From the NCBI GenBank assembly GCA_964564735.1, contig CAZMCH010000006.1, positions 17,725-81,724 of the forward strand: DNA of 64,000 nucleotides. Reading direction: 5' to 3'. Below the pieces are notes generated by a model. The model did no database searches and had not been told where the DNA came from. It was given only the letters and a program-made list of their open reading frames with translations. The DNA comes from CAZMCH01 sp964564735 (GTDB lineage: Bacteria > Poribacteria > DTPJ01). A program made the position numbers and the translations under genes. Every line of letters begins with the position of its first letter. Positions within the stretch are counted from its first letter, which is position 1. Positions 1 through 8,831 of this stretch are shown piece after piece.

Positions 1-1
1 C

Positions 2-481
2 GAATGTGCGCTTGAACTTATAAGACGAGGTCATCGTCTTATTGCAGATGATGTAGTATATGTAAAGCGAGTAACAGGTCATAGAGTTCTTGGTAGCAAC
101 GTGTATCCTTTTGGTCATTATATGGAAGTTCGTGGTGTTGGCGTAATTGATGTATCTGCTTTATTTGGTATAACTTCCGTTCGTGCAAGAAAAACAATCG
201 ATCTGGTAGTTACATTGGAGCATTGGAAAAAAGATGGCGATTATGACAGACTTGGTCTTGAGGATAAAACCTATAACATATTGGGTGAGGAATTGCCCCA
301 TGTGATAATACCTGTTCAACCCGGACGAAATATGTCAATAACTGTGGAAGTTGCGGCGATGAATTTAAGAGCCAAGAAGATGGGACGTCATTCAGCAAGG
401 GAACTTAATGAATCTCTTAAGCGTCGTATGCAAGGTGAAACAGTCGAAAAAGAATTTGGTTACAGTGAATTAGACGATTAA
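2..481 (+). CDS. hprK: HPr kinase/phosphorylase, C-terminal part (5' truncated by window edge)
   Basis: The open frame runs in from the window edge at base 2. HprK phosphorylates and dephosphorylates the regulatory serine of HPr. The visible part begins just after the P-loop with ECALELIRRGHRLIADD and contains the family signature MEVRGVGVIDVSALFG, then the C-terminal helices. A GTG at 101 is only an internal valine codon, because the family residues continue upstream of it. EIIA follows 19 bases later, and HPr with a matching serine lies at 1656, so the kinase and its substrate are in one locus. The identification is firm; the N-terminal domain is outside the window. Confidence 0.93.
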   Translation, partial: ECALELIRRGHRLIADDVVYVKRVTGHRVLGSNVYPFGHYMEVRGVGVIDVSALFGITSVRARKTIDLVVTLEHWKKDGDYDRLGLEDKTYNILGEELPHVIIPVQPGRNMSITVEVAAMNLRAKKMGRHSARELNESLKRRMQGETVEKEFGYSELDD

Positions 482-500
482 TAAACGAGGTGAATTAGAT

Positions 501-905
501 TTGATAGGTGTCATTATTGTCGGTCATGGTAATATTGCATCGGAATTAATGTCAATATCTCAGACAATATTGGGCAGTCAGGAATATTTTAGAATGGCAA
601 ATGTGAAGACTGGTGAGGGCGAACATGCCATATATAGCAAGCTTAGTGAACTCCTAGACGAAATGAAAATTGAAGATGTTATGATTCTTTCAGATATATT
701 TGGAGGTAGCATATCCAATAGTTGTCTTTATTTTGCCAAACATAAGGGTCATATTGCAGTTGTAACAGGCGTTAATCTTCCAATGGTGTTAAAGGTATTG
801 AGCTATAGAAATAAGGTTAGCTTAGATGAGCTTGTTCATCTTGCATGTAAGGGTGGCAAAGATGGGATAATTGATGCTTGTGGTTTATTAAATGAAGAGA
901 AATAG
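501..905 (+). CDS. PTS mannose-family EIIA component
   Basis: This 134-residue protein is a stand-alone EIIA of the mannose/fructose/sorbose class, which accepts phosphate from HPr on a histidine. The start VIIVGHGNIASEL places the phosphorylatable His at residue 9, and SDIFGGSISNS is the conserved second loop. It starts at TTG, 9 bases after an ACGAGGTG ribosome site. It lies directly downstream of hprK. The expected membrane components EIIC and EIID are not found nearby, so a regulatory role is more likely than sugar uptake. Confidence 0.9.
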   Translation: MIGVIIVGHGNIASELMSISQTILGSQEYFRMANVKTGEGEHAIYSKLSELLDEMKIEDVMILSDIFGGSISNSCLYFAKHKGHIAVVTGVNLPMVLKVLSYRNKVSLDELVHLACKGGKDGIIDACGLLNEEK

Positions 906-962
906 TCTATTATATAATACTTATGGTTGACCGAATAGGTTTTTTAGTTTATTTATTATAAG

Positions 963-1024
963 AAAATCCCTCTAAATCTCTAGAAGGCTTATTAGTGATA
1001 TGCCCCTACGGCAAGGGAGACTTT
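963..1024 (-). repeat. Dispersed intergenic repeat, copy A
   Basis: This copy sits in the 236-base gap between EIIA and EIIB. Read on the minus strand it begins AAAGTCTCCCTT and ends GAGATTTAGAGGGATTTT. The same ends bound the copies at 38437-38475 and 60704-60760, while the middle differs in length and sequence. It has no coding potential. The rest of the gap shows no gene. Confidence 0.75.
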
Positions 1025-1141
1025 AAGGATCATAGATACAAAGATTAATTCAGTTAAACAGTGATTAATCATTACGATTTGCTCTTCATCAACATCTCCT
1101 GCCTTTTATGCAGATAATATCATAAATGGAGTATTTTTAAT

Positions 1142-1624
1142 ATGTCCATATCATTAGTCCGTATAGACGATAAGCTTATACATGCGCAGATAACATGGGG
1201 TTGGGTGCCACTAATTAGACCGACACACTTAATCGTTGTAAATGATGAAGCAGAAAAAGATCAGCTTAGAAAAGAAATTCTTTTAATGGCAGGAGAACGA
1301 ATATCAGACAGCACCGATGTAAAAATAATATCAAAAAAAGAAGCTATAAAGAATGATTTTCTTGCTGATGATAATCCAGCAAAGGTATTATTGGTAATAG
1401 CAAAACCTTCTGATGCGGTCTATATGATTAAGAATAAAATCAAGATAAAAAGGATAAGTGTCGGTTATATGTCAGAGAAGCCCGAAAAAAGAAAAATACT
1501 TGCAACAATATATGTTGATGAAGATGACATTACAGCGTTTAAGACATTAGTTGATATGGGCATCGAGTTAGAATATCAGGCATCTCCACAAGATGAGCCA
1601 ATATCTGCCGACACTTGGCTATAA
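1142..1624 (+). CDS. PTS mannose-family EIIB component
   Basis: This 160-residue cytoplasmic protein is the EIIB of the mannose/sorbose class. It opens with the family signature SLVRIDDKLIHAQITWGW, in which His14 is the phosphate acceptor. Length is normal for a separate EIIB. GGAG at 1128-1131 precedes the ATG. HPr follows 31 bases downstream. No EIIC or EIID lies beside it, so its phosphorylation state may be read by a regulator rather than used for transport. Confidence 0.9.
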   Translation: MSISLVRIDDKLIHAQITWGWVPLIRPTHLIVVNDEAEKDQLRKEILLMAGERISDSTDVKIISKKEAIKNDFLADDNPAKVLLVIAKPSDAVYMIKNKIKIKRISVGYMSEKPEKRKILATIYVDEDDITAFKTLVDMGIELEYQASPQDEPISADTWL

Positions 1625-1655
1625 TGTTTTATATAAAATAACATTTGGGAGTGCT

Positions 1656-1934
1656 ATGCCAACAAGAACAATGAAAATAATAAATAAGCTTGGAATTCAT
1701 ATGAAACCAGCGGGTCTTTTTGTTCAAGAAGCCGGTAAATATAAATCAGATATTCTTGTATATAAAGATGATTTAGACAATGAGAAGGTAAATGGCAAAA
1801 GTCTAATAGGTATTCTAATGCTTGCGGCAGGAAAAGATTCTACGATAACAATTGAGGCAGATGGAGAAGACGCAGAGCAAGCTCTCGATGGATTGGAGTC
1901 CCTTGTAATTCAAAGGAAATTCGATGAGGAGTAA
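1656..1934 (+). CDS. ptsH: HPr phosphocarrier protein
   Basis: This 92-residue protein carries phosphate from EI to the EIIA proteins. The active-site His is residue 15 (LGIHMKPAG), and the HprK target is the serine at residue 49 in NGKSLIGILML. I start it at ATG 1656 behind TGGGAG rather than at an upstream in-frame ATG at 1593 inside the EIIB gene. The usual Arg17 after the active His is Lys, and Ala16 is Met, which is uncommon. It is followed by EI, 41 bases downstream. Confidence 0.93.
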   Translation: MPTRTMKIINKLGIHMKPAGLFVQEAGKYKSDILVYKDDLDNEKVNGKSLIGILMLAAGKDSTITIEADGEDAEQALDGLESLVIQRKFDEE

Positions 1935-1975
1935 CTTAAAGAACTTACAATGGAACATGAACGGAGGGTTACAAC

Positions 1976-3736
1976 TTGTTATTAGAAGGCATACCTGCAT
2001 CATCTGGTATTCAGATAGGAATAGCTCTTTTATTCCTTCCAGAGGAATTGGATATTCAAGATTATGAAATAGATGAATCTGATATTGAAAAGGAATTATC
2101 TAGGTTTGAGTCTGCACTTGCGCAGACAAAGAAAGAGCTGCAAGAGATTCATGAATTGATCGAGAGTGAGATGACAAGTGCCTATTCTGGAATTTTTGGT
2201 GCTCATCTAATTCTTTTGGAAGACCCCATGTTTTCGGGTGAAGTTCGTAAAAGGATAAAAAATTTCAATCAGAATGCAGCGTTTGCGGTGAAGCAAGTCA
2301 CTATGAGTTTAATTGAGCGGTTTTCATCCATAGATGATGAGTATTTTAAGGGTAGAGATGCTGATATTAGGGATGTTGCACGACGATTGATTCATAATTT
2401 GCTAGGCAAAGAGAAAACTGACCTTTCGAACTTAAAAAAGGAAGTAATTGTAATTGCTCATGATTTATCACCTTCTGATACAGCATTGATGGATAGAGAA
2501 AAAGTCATAGGCTTTGCAACGGATGTAGGTAGTAGGACTTCTCATACTGCCATAATGGCGCGCGCTTTGGAAATACCTGCGGTTGTAGGTCTTGGAAAAG
2601 TTTCTACGCAAGTAAAAACTGGCGATCTTATAATTGTAGATGCCAATAGAGGTAGAGTAATTATAAATCCCGATAGCGAAGTATATGAGGAATACTTAAT
2701 AGAGCAAAGTAAGTTTCTGGAATTTGAGCATAGCTTACTTGCACTTAGAGACTTGCCAGCTGAGACTATTGATGGAGTCAGAATTGAGTTAGCATGTAAT
2801 CTTGAAGTTCCAGAAGAAATTGCATCAATAGGTAAGTATGGTGCGCAAGGCATAGGCTTATATAGAACAGAATACATATACATTAGAAAAAAAACGGAAC
2901 TGCCATCAGAAGATGAGCAATATGAGTCTTATAGAGAGGCAGTAGAAAAGGTCGCCCCTTATGAAGTAATCATTAGAACATTGGATCTTGGTGGAGATAA
3001 GTTCGCCTCATATTTGGGACTTCCTGAGGATGTTAGTTCCATGATGGGTCTTAGAGCTATAAGGCTTTGCTTGCAATATCCAATTCTATTTATTCCACAA
3101 TTACGTGCAATTCTAAGAGCAAGCGCACATGGCAAAGTTAGGATAATGTTTCCTATGATTTCGCGAGTGGAGGAACTTCGCCAAGCCAAACTACTATTGA
3201 ATCAAGCAAAAGAAGAACTTGCACATGAGGGGATTCCATTTGATCCTAATATCCAAGTTGGAACAATGATAGAAGTTCCGTCAGCGGCTTTAACTGCTGA
3301 TATTTTGGCTAAGGAATCGGATTTTTTCAGCATTGGCACTAATGATCTTATTCAATATACACTTGCAGTTCATAGGGTAAATGAGGGAATCGCACATTTA
3401 TATGAGCCATTAAATCCAGCGATATTACGTCTAATAAGACAAGTTATAGAAGTTGCCCATAGCGCAGGTATTTGGGTTGGTATGTGCGGAGAAATGGCAA
3501 GTGACCCTCTTGTTGTGCCGATTTTATTGGGTATGGGTATAGATGAACTAAGCATGAGTCCAATAGCAGTTGCAGAAGTAAAGAAGATAATACGTTCCCT
3601 CACAATTGAAGAGGCAAAAAAAATAATGAATAATGCTCTTTCATTCTCAACTGCTCATGAAGTAGAAAGCTATGTTTATGGCGAAGCAATGGAGAGGTTT
3701 CCTGACGTTCTTATGTGGATTGACCATCGTTCTTAA
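1976..3736 (+). CDS. ptsI: PTS enzyme I, phosphoenolpyruvate-protein phosphotransferase
   Basis: This 586-residue protein takes phosphate from PEP and passes it to HPr. The phosphorylated His is residue 190 in GSRTSHTAIMARALEIP. The PEP-binding barrel follows, with the GMCGEMASDP loop around Cys504 and the earlier TRTxGDK-like stretch RTLDLGGDK. It starts at TTG 1976, seven bases after GGAGGG. Length and domain order are canonical. It closes the hprK-EIIA-EIIB-HPr-EI group. Confidence 0.96.
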   Translation: MLLEGIPASSGIQIGIALLFLPEELDIQDYEIDESDIEKELSRFESALAQTKKELQEIHELIESEMTSAYSGIFGAHLILLEDPMFSGEVRKRIKNFNQNAAFAVKQVTMSLIERFSSIDDEYFKGRDADIRDVARRLIHNLLGKEKTDLSNLKKEVIVIAHDLSPSDTALMDREKVIGFATDVGSRTSHTAIMARALEIPAVVGLGKVSTQVKTGDLIIVDANRGRVIINPDSEVYEEYLIEQSKFLEFEHSLLALRDLPAETIDGVRIELACNLEVPEEIASIGKYGAQGIGLYRTEYIYIRKKTELPSEDEQYESYREAVEKVAPYEVIIRTLDLGGDKFASYLGLPEDVSSMMGLRAIRLCLQYPILFIPQLRAILRASAHGKVRIMFPMISRVEELRQAKLLLNQAKEELAHEGIPFDPNIQVGTMIEVPSAALTADILAKESDFFSIGTNDLIQYTLAVHRVNEGIAHLYEPLNPAILRLIRQVIEVAHSAGIWVGMCGEMASDPLVVPILLGMGIDELSMSPIAVAEVKKIIRSLTIEEAKKIMNNALSFSTAHEVESYVYGEAMERFPDVLMWIDHRS

Positions 3737-3811
3737 TACAAATATTAAGATGATATAGGCTATAAGGTCTTCTTTTTAGATAATTAATTCGGTCAAATAA
3801 TAGGTGAGGAT

Positions 3812-4882
3812 ATGTATAATATTGATAGTACAGATGATATTATGGTTATTGATAAATCAAATATGTTAGCTATATTAAGGGATTTCTCGGTTCAGTATAA
3901 AGAGGCGGTTGAAGAGGTAAAGCTATTTGATATATCAGAAATCAGAAAACCAATAAGAAATATTGTGGTCGCAGGTATGGGTGGTTCTGCTATTGGTGGG
4001 GATTTGCTTAGATCGGTATTCGCTGATGAATGTCCTATTCCAATAATTATAAATAGAGATTATGATATACCTAATTTTGTAAATGAAGAAACTTTGTTTA
4101 TGGCAGTAAGTTATTCTGGAAATACAGAGGAAACAATCTCAGGGCTCAGACATGCGGTAAAAAGAAAAGCAAATATAATTACGGTATCAAATGGTGGAGA
4201 GATTCAGAAGATATCCAACGAATTAGGATTAAAGCATTACAAGATTAATAAAAGTGGATTACAGCCTAGATGTGCATTTGGCTATATGTTTACGCCCTTG
4301 GTATTCTTTTTGTCAAAATTGGGATTAATCCAAGATCAAACTCATAATTTTGATGAGGTTATAGAGATAATATCAGAAGCATCTCTTGAGCTATCACCTG
4401 AAAAGCCATTAAATGATAATTTGGCAAAACAACTTGCCTATGCGCTTTATGGTAACTTAGCAATTATATATGCTCCGCAAAAATATTTTGACGTAGTTGC
4501 AATGAGATGGAAGGGACAGATAAACGAAAATAGCAAAGCAATGGCTTTTTATAACGTTATTCCAGAGATGAACCATAATGAAATTGTTGGTTGGGGTATC
4601 CCTTTGGATATAGCAGGCAAGCGCAAGATTATTATATTGACAAATGACGGTGAGTCGGAACGAATTGACACTCGGATCAATGTAACTAGCATTCTTGTTG
4701 CAAACACAGACGGTCAAGTTATTAAGGTCAATGCAAAGGGCAGGTCACCTTTGGCAAAAGTATTATATTTGATATACATTGGTGATTTTATGAGTTATTA
4801 TCTAGCTATATTATATGGAATTAACCCAACGCCTGTTGAACGCATTGGACTTCTTAAGTCTATATTGGAAAAGAAGGCTTAG
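3812..4882 (+). CDS. Bifunctional phosphoglucose/phosphomannose isomerase
   Basis: This 356-residue sugar-phosphate isomerase has a SIS fold and interconverts glucose-6-P or mannose-6-P with fructose-6-P. MGGSAIGGD and VSYSGNTEET are the phosphate-binding loops, and EMNHNEIVGW holds conserved Glu and His residues of the bifunctional family (bact-PGI C-terminal domain). An AGGTGAGG ribosome site precedes the ATG. It lies 75 bases after ptsI and six bases before the uracil-DNA glycosylase gene, so it links the PTS group to central sugar metabolism. Confidence 0.9.
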   Translation: MYNIDSTDDIMVIDKSNMLAILRDFSVQYKEAVEEVKLFDISEIRKPIRNIVVAGMGGSAIGGDLLRSVFADECPIPIIINRDYDIPNFVNEETLFMAVSYSGNTEETISGLRHAVKRKANIITVSNGGEIQKISNELGLKHYKINKSGLQPRCAFGYMFTPLVFFLSKLGLIQDQTHNFDEVIEIISEASLELSPEKPLNDNLAKQLAYALYGNLAIIYAPQKYFDVVAMRWKGQINENSKAMAFYNVIPEMNHNEIVGWGIPLDIAGKRKIIILTNDGESERIDTRINVTSILVANTDGQVIKVNAKGRSPLAKVLYLIYIGDFMSYYLAILYGINPTPVERIGLLKSILEKKA

Positions 4883-4888
4883 CTAATA

Positions 4889-5605
4889 ATGTCAGAAAAA
4901 GTATTACAAAATGACTTTTTAAGTGTGATTGAAGCAATTAAATCTTATGCAGAAGATCAAGTTGATTTTGGATTTGTTGACACAACAGAAAAACATGAAA
5001 ATAATATCTCAACAAGATCATGCGATAGTCTTTTATCTATAGGCAGAAATACGAAATATGAGACAATGAAGGAAATATCGGATGCGGTTCACAAATGTCG
5101 TTCTTGTTCTCTTTGTGAAACGCGCATAAATGTAGTATTTGGTTCAGGAAATGAAAAAGCCAAACTTGTATTTGTGGGCGAGGCTCCCGGGGCAGATGAG
5201 GATCAGCAGGGGTTACCATTTGTTGGTAAGGCAGGACAGAAGCTAACACAAATAATAAATGCCATTGGTTTGTCGAGAGATGAAGTATATATTGCAAATG
5301 TATTGAAATGCCGTCCACCCAACAACCGTAATCCATTACCACATGAAATAGAGGCATGTGAACCATACTTGATATCTCAGCTTGAGATAATAAAGCCAAA
5401 GGTGATATGCGCGCTTGGGACATTTGCAGCGCAAACACTGTTAAGATCAGATTTGCCTATATCAAAGCTTCGAGGACGTTTCCATACCTATCATGGTATA
5501 AAACTAATGCCAACTTACCATCCTGCTTTTCTTTTAAGAAATCCAAAATTTAAGAAAGATGTCTGGGAAGATGTTCAGAAAGTCAGGGCTGAATATGATA
5601 AATAG
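4889..5605 (+). CDS. Family 4 uracil-DNA glycosylase (Fe-S type)
   Basis: This 238-residue DNA repair enzyme removes uracil from DNA. Family 4 motifs are clear: GEAPGADEDQQGLPFVG, the CRSCSLC cysteine pair plus KCRPP and CEPYL cysteines for the [4Fe-4S] cluster, and the C-terminal PTYHPAFLLRN. About 65 N-terminal residues precede the domain and look poorly conserved. The stop codon overlaps the following kinase gene, so the two are probably translationally coupled. Confidence 0.92.
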   Translation: MSEKVLQNDFLSVIEAIKSYAEDQVDFGFVDTTEKHENNISTRSCDSLLSIGRNTKYETMKEISDAVHKCRSCSLCETRINVVFGSGNEKAKLVFVGEAPGADEDQQGLPFVGKAGQKLTQIINAIGLSRDEVYIANVLKCRPPNNRNPLPHEIEACEPYLISQLEIIKPKVICALGTFAAQTLLRSDLPISKLRGRFHTYHGIKLMPTYHPAFLLRNPKFKKDVWEDVQKVRAEYDK

Positions 5606-6458
5606 CTTAAATAATCAAAGATTACAATTTCTATCTATTGGTCATTTTACACATGATATTGTGGGTGACGATCTAATATTAGGAGGCGCATCAGCATATT
5701 CTAGTGCAACAGCAAGGAAAATGGGTCTTAATACAGGTGTTGTTACATCGGTTGGCAAGGATTTTATTCATTATAATAAACTTAATGGAATATCTCTTTA
5801 TATCAAGAATAATGCACATGAGAATAGCAAAACCACGACATTTCAGAATATATATGAAAACGGGGTCAGAAGACAAATAATTAGAAGTGTTGCAGAGATG
5901 ATAGGAGCAAGAGATATACCAGATGATTGCTGTGATGCAGAAATAGTTTATATATGTCCTGTTGCAAACGAAGTGGGATTGGATGTTATTAAGAGATTTC
6001 CAAATTCAATAATTGGTGCTTCGCCACAGGGATGGATGCGAAGATGGAGATCAGATGGGGGTGTATATGCAGAAAAATGGCAGAATGCGTCAAAAATAAT
6101 TCCTGATATTGACGTGTTAGTCATGAGTGAAGAAGATATAGCGCCGTTCCCAAATGTAATTGATGAATATGTAGAATTGTCAAAAATAACGATATTGACA
6201 AGAGGTGAAAGAGGCTCAACTCTTTTTTTCGAAAACAAGGTGATAGATTTCCCTGCCTTTAAGGTAAAGGTAATAGACCCTACTGGTGCTGGTGATGTTT
6301 TTGCAACTGCATTTTTGATAAAATACAAAGAAACAATAGATCCCTATGAGGCATCGGTATTTGCAAATTGCGTTGCATCCTTTGTCGTTGAAAAAAAAGG
6401 CACTGAAGGTATTCCCAATATTGAAGATATAAAAGAAAGACTTGCTAGTAGATTCTAA
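5595..6458 (+). CDS. PfkB-family carbohydrate or nucleoside kinase
   Basis: This 287-residue ribokinase-like enzyme has GGASAYSSATARKMG in the substrate lid region and DPTGAGDVFATAF with the catalytic Asp near the C-terminus. I start it at ATG 5595, which overlaps the last codons of the glycosylase gene. An upstream in-frame ATG at 5559 would add 12 unconserved residues inside that gene. The sequence does not tell the substrate. It closes the operon; the next 230 bases are AT-rich with no gene. Confidence 0.85.
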   Translation: MINSLNNQRLQFLSIGHFTHDIVGDDLILGGASAYSSATARKMGLNTGVVTSVGKDFIHYNKLNGISLYIKNNAHENSKTTTFQNIYENGVRRQIIRSVAEMIGARDIPDDCCDAEIVYICPVANEVGLDVIKRFPNSIIGASPQGWMRRWRSDGGVYAEKWQNASKIIPDIDVLVMSEEDIAPFPNVIDEYVELSKITILTRGERGSTLFFENKVIDFPAFKVKVIDPTGAGDVFATAFLIKYKETIDPYEASVFANCVASFVVEKKGTEGIPNIEDIKERLASRF

Positions 6459-6691
6459 TCATTGATTCCTACCATCAAATGACATAATATATAATTAGGA
6501 TTAAATATTTAGAAAACATTGTTCATATAGAAAACAGCGTTTAATATTAAACTTACCAATATTATTATATATTAGTATTGTAATCAAAAGTAAAGAAGAA
6601 ACGTTAATCGAATTTGAAGATAGAGAAAACATTGGCTAAGTGTATTTAAATGAAGCAGATAGAAAGACAAATAATATGATAGGAGGAATAT

Positions 6692-8047
6692 ATGTTATAC
6701 GAGAAGAAAAACAGAAGGAGTCTCGATTCATTTATAATATCAGCAATATTACATATAATTTTTGTATTGATATTAGCTTCATATATAACAGTAACAAGCC
6801 ATGCGCCAGAATCTGCAATAGATGTCGCATGGATAGAGATGGAAGATCAGAATATAATAATTCCACGCCCACTTGTCGATGAATCATATCTAAGAAGAAC
6901 CGTTCCAAAGGTCGTTTCGGATATAACAACATCGGCAAGTGAAGGGATAAGGTCGGCAACAATAGCAGAAGTCATAGCACCTGCTCGAAACCCTGTAGTG
7001 AAGAGCATTGAGTTAAATACAAAAGGCATACAAGATATGGGTGTAATCCCAGAAGTATCAACCACTGCCAAATTTACACCCGGGAGCGGGATACCAATGT
7101 CGGCGCCTGTTAATACTGGTGATGGAATACAGGTGGGAAAGGGATTGGTAACAGGAAAGACTAGAGCAGGTGGAGGTGGAGGCGGAAAAGGAGGATTATC
7201 AATACTTAGTCAAGGGTCTGCACCTCAGGTGAATCTTCTTCCAGAGAACATTCAATCACCGACAAAACTTACAGATGACAAACTTGGTGGAATGCTTATA
7301 GGTAAAGGAAATAATATTTCAGGACATATACGTCTTGTTCGTGTAAAGCATGGATTATCAGACTGGTGGCAGGATCCAAGTGCATTAACAGGCTTGGTTG
7401 ATTGGCTTAATAAAAATACTCGCATACATGCAGACATGAAGGTTGCGGGTGGAGTGTTAGCTCTTGATGATCCGCGTTTATTTGAGTCACCTTTATTGAT
7501 CATGACGGGACATGATAGATCAGTAACAATTGAGAATAATTTGACACAGCCAGAGAGAAGGGGCGGGAAACTAGATACGGCATTGTCGGATGCTGAGAAA
7601 GTAGGGCTAAGAAAGTATTTGATAGAAAAGGGCGGAATGTTATTCTTCGATGATTGTGGTTTTAAGGGATTATTTGCAGATGAGGTAAAAGCAATACTAA
7701 AAGAAATTCTGCCCGAATATCCACTAGAGAATATAGCTCGAACTGATGAGATTTTTAATTGCTATTATAATTTATCCGGTGCGCCTCGTGGTAGTGAGAT
7801 GTTCTGGGGTTCTGAGAATGAAGGGAAAGGTGCTGTATTCCCATATTTGCAGGGAATACGGATTGGAACAAGATTGGCGGTAATAGTCAGCAGAAAAGAT
7901 TATTTATGTGCAATCGAAACTGTTGAGATACCGAGTCACACACAATTACGCTATAGATACTCGCCTGAGGTATATAAATTCATGTCAAACTTGGTGGTAT
8001 ATGCCATGAAATATGGGGGCATAGCAGATCGTTCAGATTATAATTAG
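6692..8047 (+). CDS. Membrane-anchored DUF4159-domain protein with TonB-like N-terminus
   Basis: This 451-residue protein starts behind a strong AGGAGG. Residues about 8-32 form one membrane segment, placing the rest outside the inner membrane, much like TonB-type anchors. A Gly/Pro/Ser-rich linker with a GGGGGGKGG run follows (around residue 155). The C-terminal half is DUF4159-like: WLNKNTRIHAD, an L.DPRLFESPLLIMTG block, LRKYLIEKGGMLFFDDCG and LQGIRIGTRLAVIVSRKDY. DUF4159 function is not established; the fold resembles class I glutamine amidotransferases. It is followed by a clear terminator, so it may be a single-gene unit. Confidence 0.75.
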   Translation: MLYEKKNRRSLDSFIISAILHIIFVLILASYITVTSHAPESAIDVAWIEMEDQNIIIPRPLVDESYLRRTVPKVVSDITTSASEGIRSATIAEVIAPARNPVVKSIELNTKGIQDMGVIPEVSTTAKFTPGSGIPMSAPVNTGDGIQVGKGLVTGKTRAGGGGGGKGGLSILSQGSAPQVNLLPENIQSPTKLTDDKLGGMLIGKGNNISGHIRLVRVKHGLSDWWQDPSALTGLVDWLNKNTRIHADMKVAGGVLALDDPRLFESPLLIMTGHDRSVTIENNLTQPERRGGKLDTALSDAEKVGLRKYLIEKGGMLFFDDCGFKGLFADEVKAILKEILPEYPLENIARTDEIFNCYYNLSGAPRGSEMFWGSENEGKGAVFPYLQGIRIGTRLAVIVSRKDYLCAIETVEIPSHTQLRYRYSPEVYKFMSNLVVYAMKYGGIADRSDYN

Positions 8048-8061
8048 TGCTTATTAATTCA

Positions 8062-8099
8062 AATAGCTGTGGTGTTATAGAACCCACAGCTATTTTTTT
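8062..8099 (+). terminator. Rho-independent terminator after the DUF4159 gene
   Basis: A perfect 11-base stem (AATAGCTGTGG with CCACAGCTATT) with an 11-base loop is followed by seven T residues. It lies 14 bases after the stop codon at 8047. Confidence 0.9.
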
Positions 8100-8120
8100 A
8101 TCAAGAGGGAGATGAATGAA

Positions 8121-8825
8121 ATGCGTATCCTTTTTTTGATATTATCTGGTATATTATTGGTAACTTTTTATTCATGTTTCGATCAAGATGAATATGATTC
8201 AATGCGAAGAAAAATGGTTGATGAGCAGATAATTGCGCGTGGTATAAGAGATAGGCGGGTGATAAATGCAATGTTAAAAGTTCCTCGTCATTTATTTGTT
8301 CCTTATATTATGCAAAGAAATGCTTATGATGACAAGCCATTACCAATTGGTGAAGGGCAGACAATATCGCAACCGTATATAGTAGCAATAATGACGGAGT
8401 TGTTAGAATTGCAGGGCAAGGAGAAGGTGCTTGAGATTGGGACAGGTTCTGGTTATCAGGCGGCTATTTTGGCAGAGATAGTGGAGCAAGTATATACAAT
8501 TGAAATTGTTAAGGCTTTGGCACAATCCGCAGATAAACGGTTATCAGAAATGGGCTACAAGAACATAACAGTAAAATATGGTGATGGTTATCAGGGGTGG
8601 AAGGAATATTCGCCCTTTGATGGAATCATAGTTACTGCTGCGCCAGATCATATACCACAGCCATTAATAGAACAACTTAGGATCGGTGGAAGAATGATTA
8701 TACCGGTGGGTTCAGAATATCAGGAGTTGAAGCTGATAAGGAAAACAGAACAGGGAATTATTGAGGCAGACATTATACCAGTTAGATTTGTTCCGATGAC
8801 TGGTGAGGCACAGAAAAAAGAATGA
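8121..8825 (+). CDS. pcm: Protein-L-isoaspartate O-methyltransferase with lipoprotein-like N-terminus
   Basis: This protein has the PIMT fold, which methylates isoaspartyl residues with S-adenosylmethionine for protein repair. PIGEGQTISQPYIVA and the SAM loop LEIGTGSGYQAAIL are diagnostic. I prefer ATG 8121 (234 residues), nine bases after GAGGGAG, over ATG 8112, which abuts that site. The N-terminus is hydrophobic and ends in FYSC, resembling a signal peptide with a weak lipobox. If exported, the enzyme would lack cytosolic SAM. The alternative is an inner-membrane tether with the domain in the cytoplasm. Confidence 0.88.
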   Translation: MRILFLILSGILLVTFYSCFDQDEYDSMRRKMVDEQIIARGIRDRRVINAMLKVPRHLFVPYIMQRNAYDDKPLPIGEGQTISQPYIVAIMTELLELQGKEKVLEIGTGSGYQAAILAEIVEQVYTIEIVKALAQSADKRLSEMGYKNITVKYGDGYQGWKEYSPFDGIIVTAAPDHIPQPLIEQLRIGGRMIIPVGSEYQELKLIRKTEQGIIEADIIPVRFVPMTGEAQKKE

Positions 8826-8831
8826 AGCAAT

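Noticed and set aside
5037..5438. 133-residue frame opposite the uracil-DNA glycosylase
   Set aside because: It is the antisense of conserved glycosylase codons and has no family features.
6640..6882. 80-residue frame before the DUF4159 gene
   Set aside because: It overlaps the DUF4159 start in another frame and lacks its own ribosome site.
8062..8099. Riboswitch before pcm
   Set aside because: The structure is a simple stem with a T-run directly after the DUF4159 stop, best read as a terminator.
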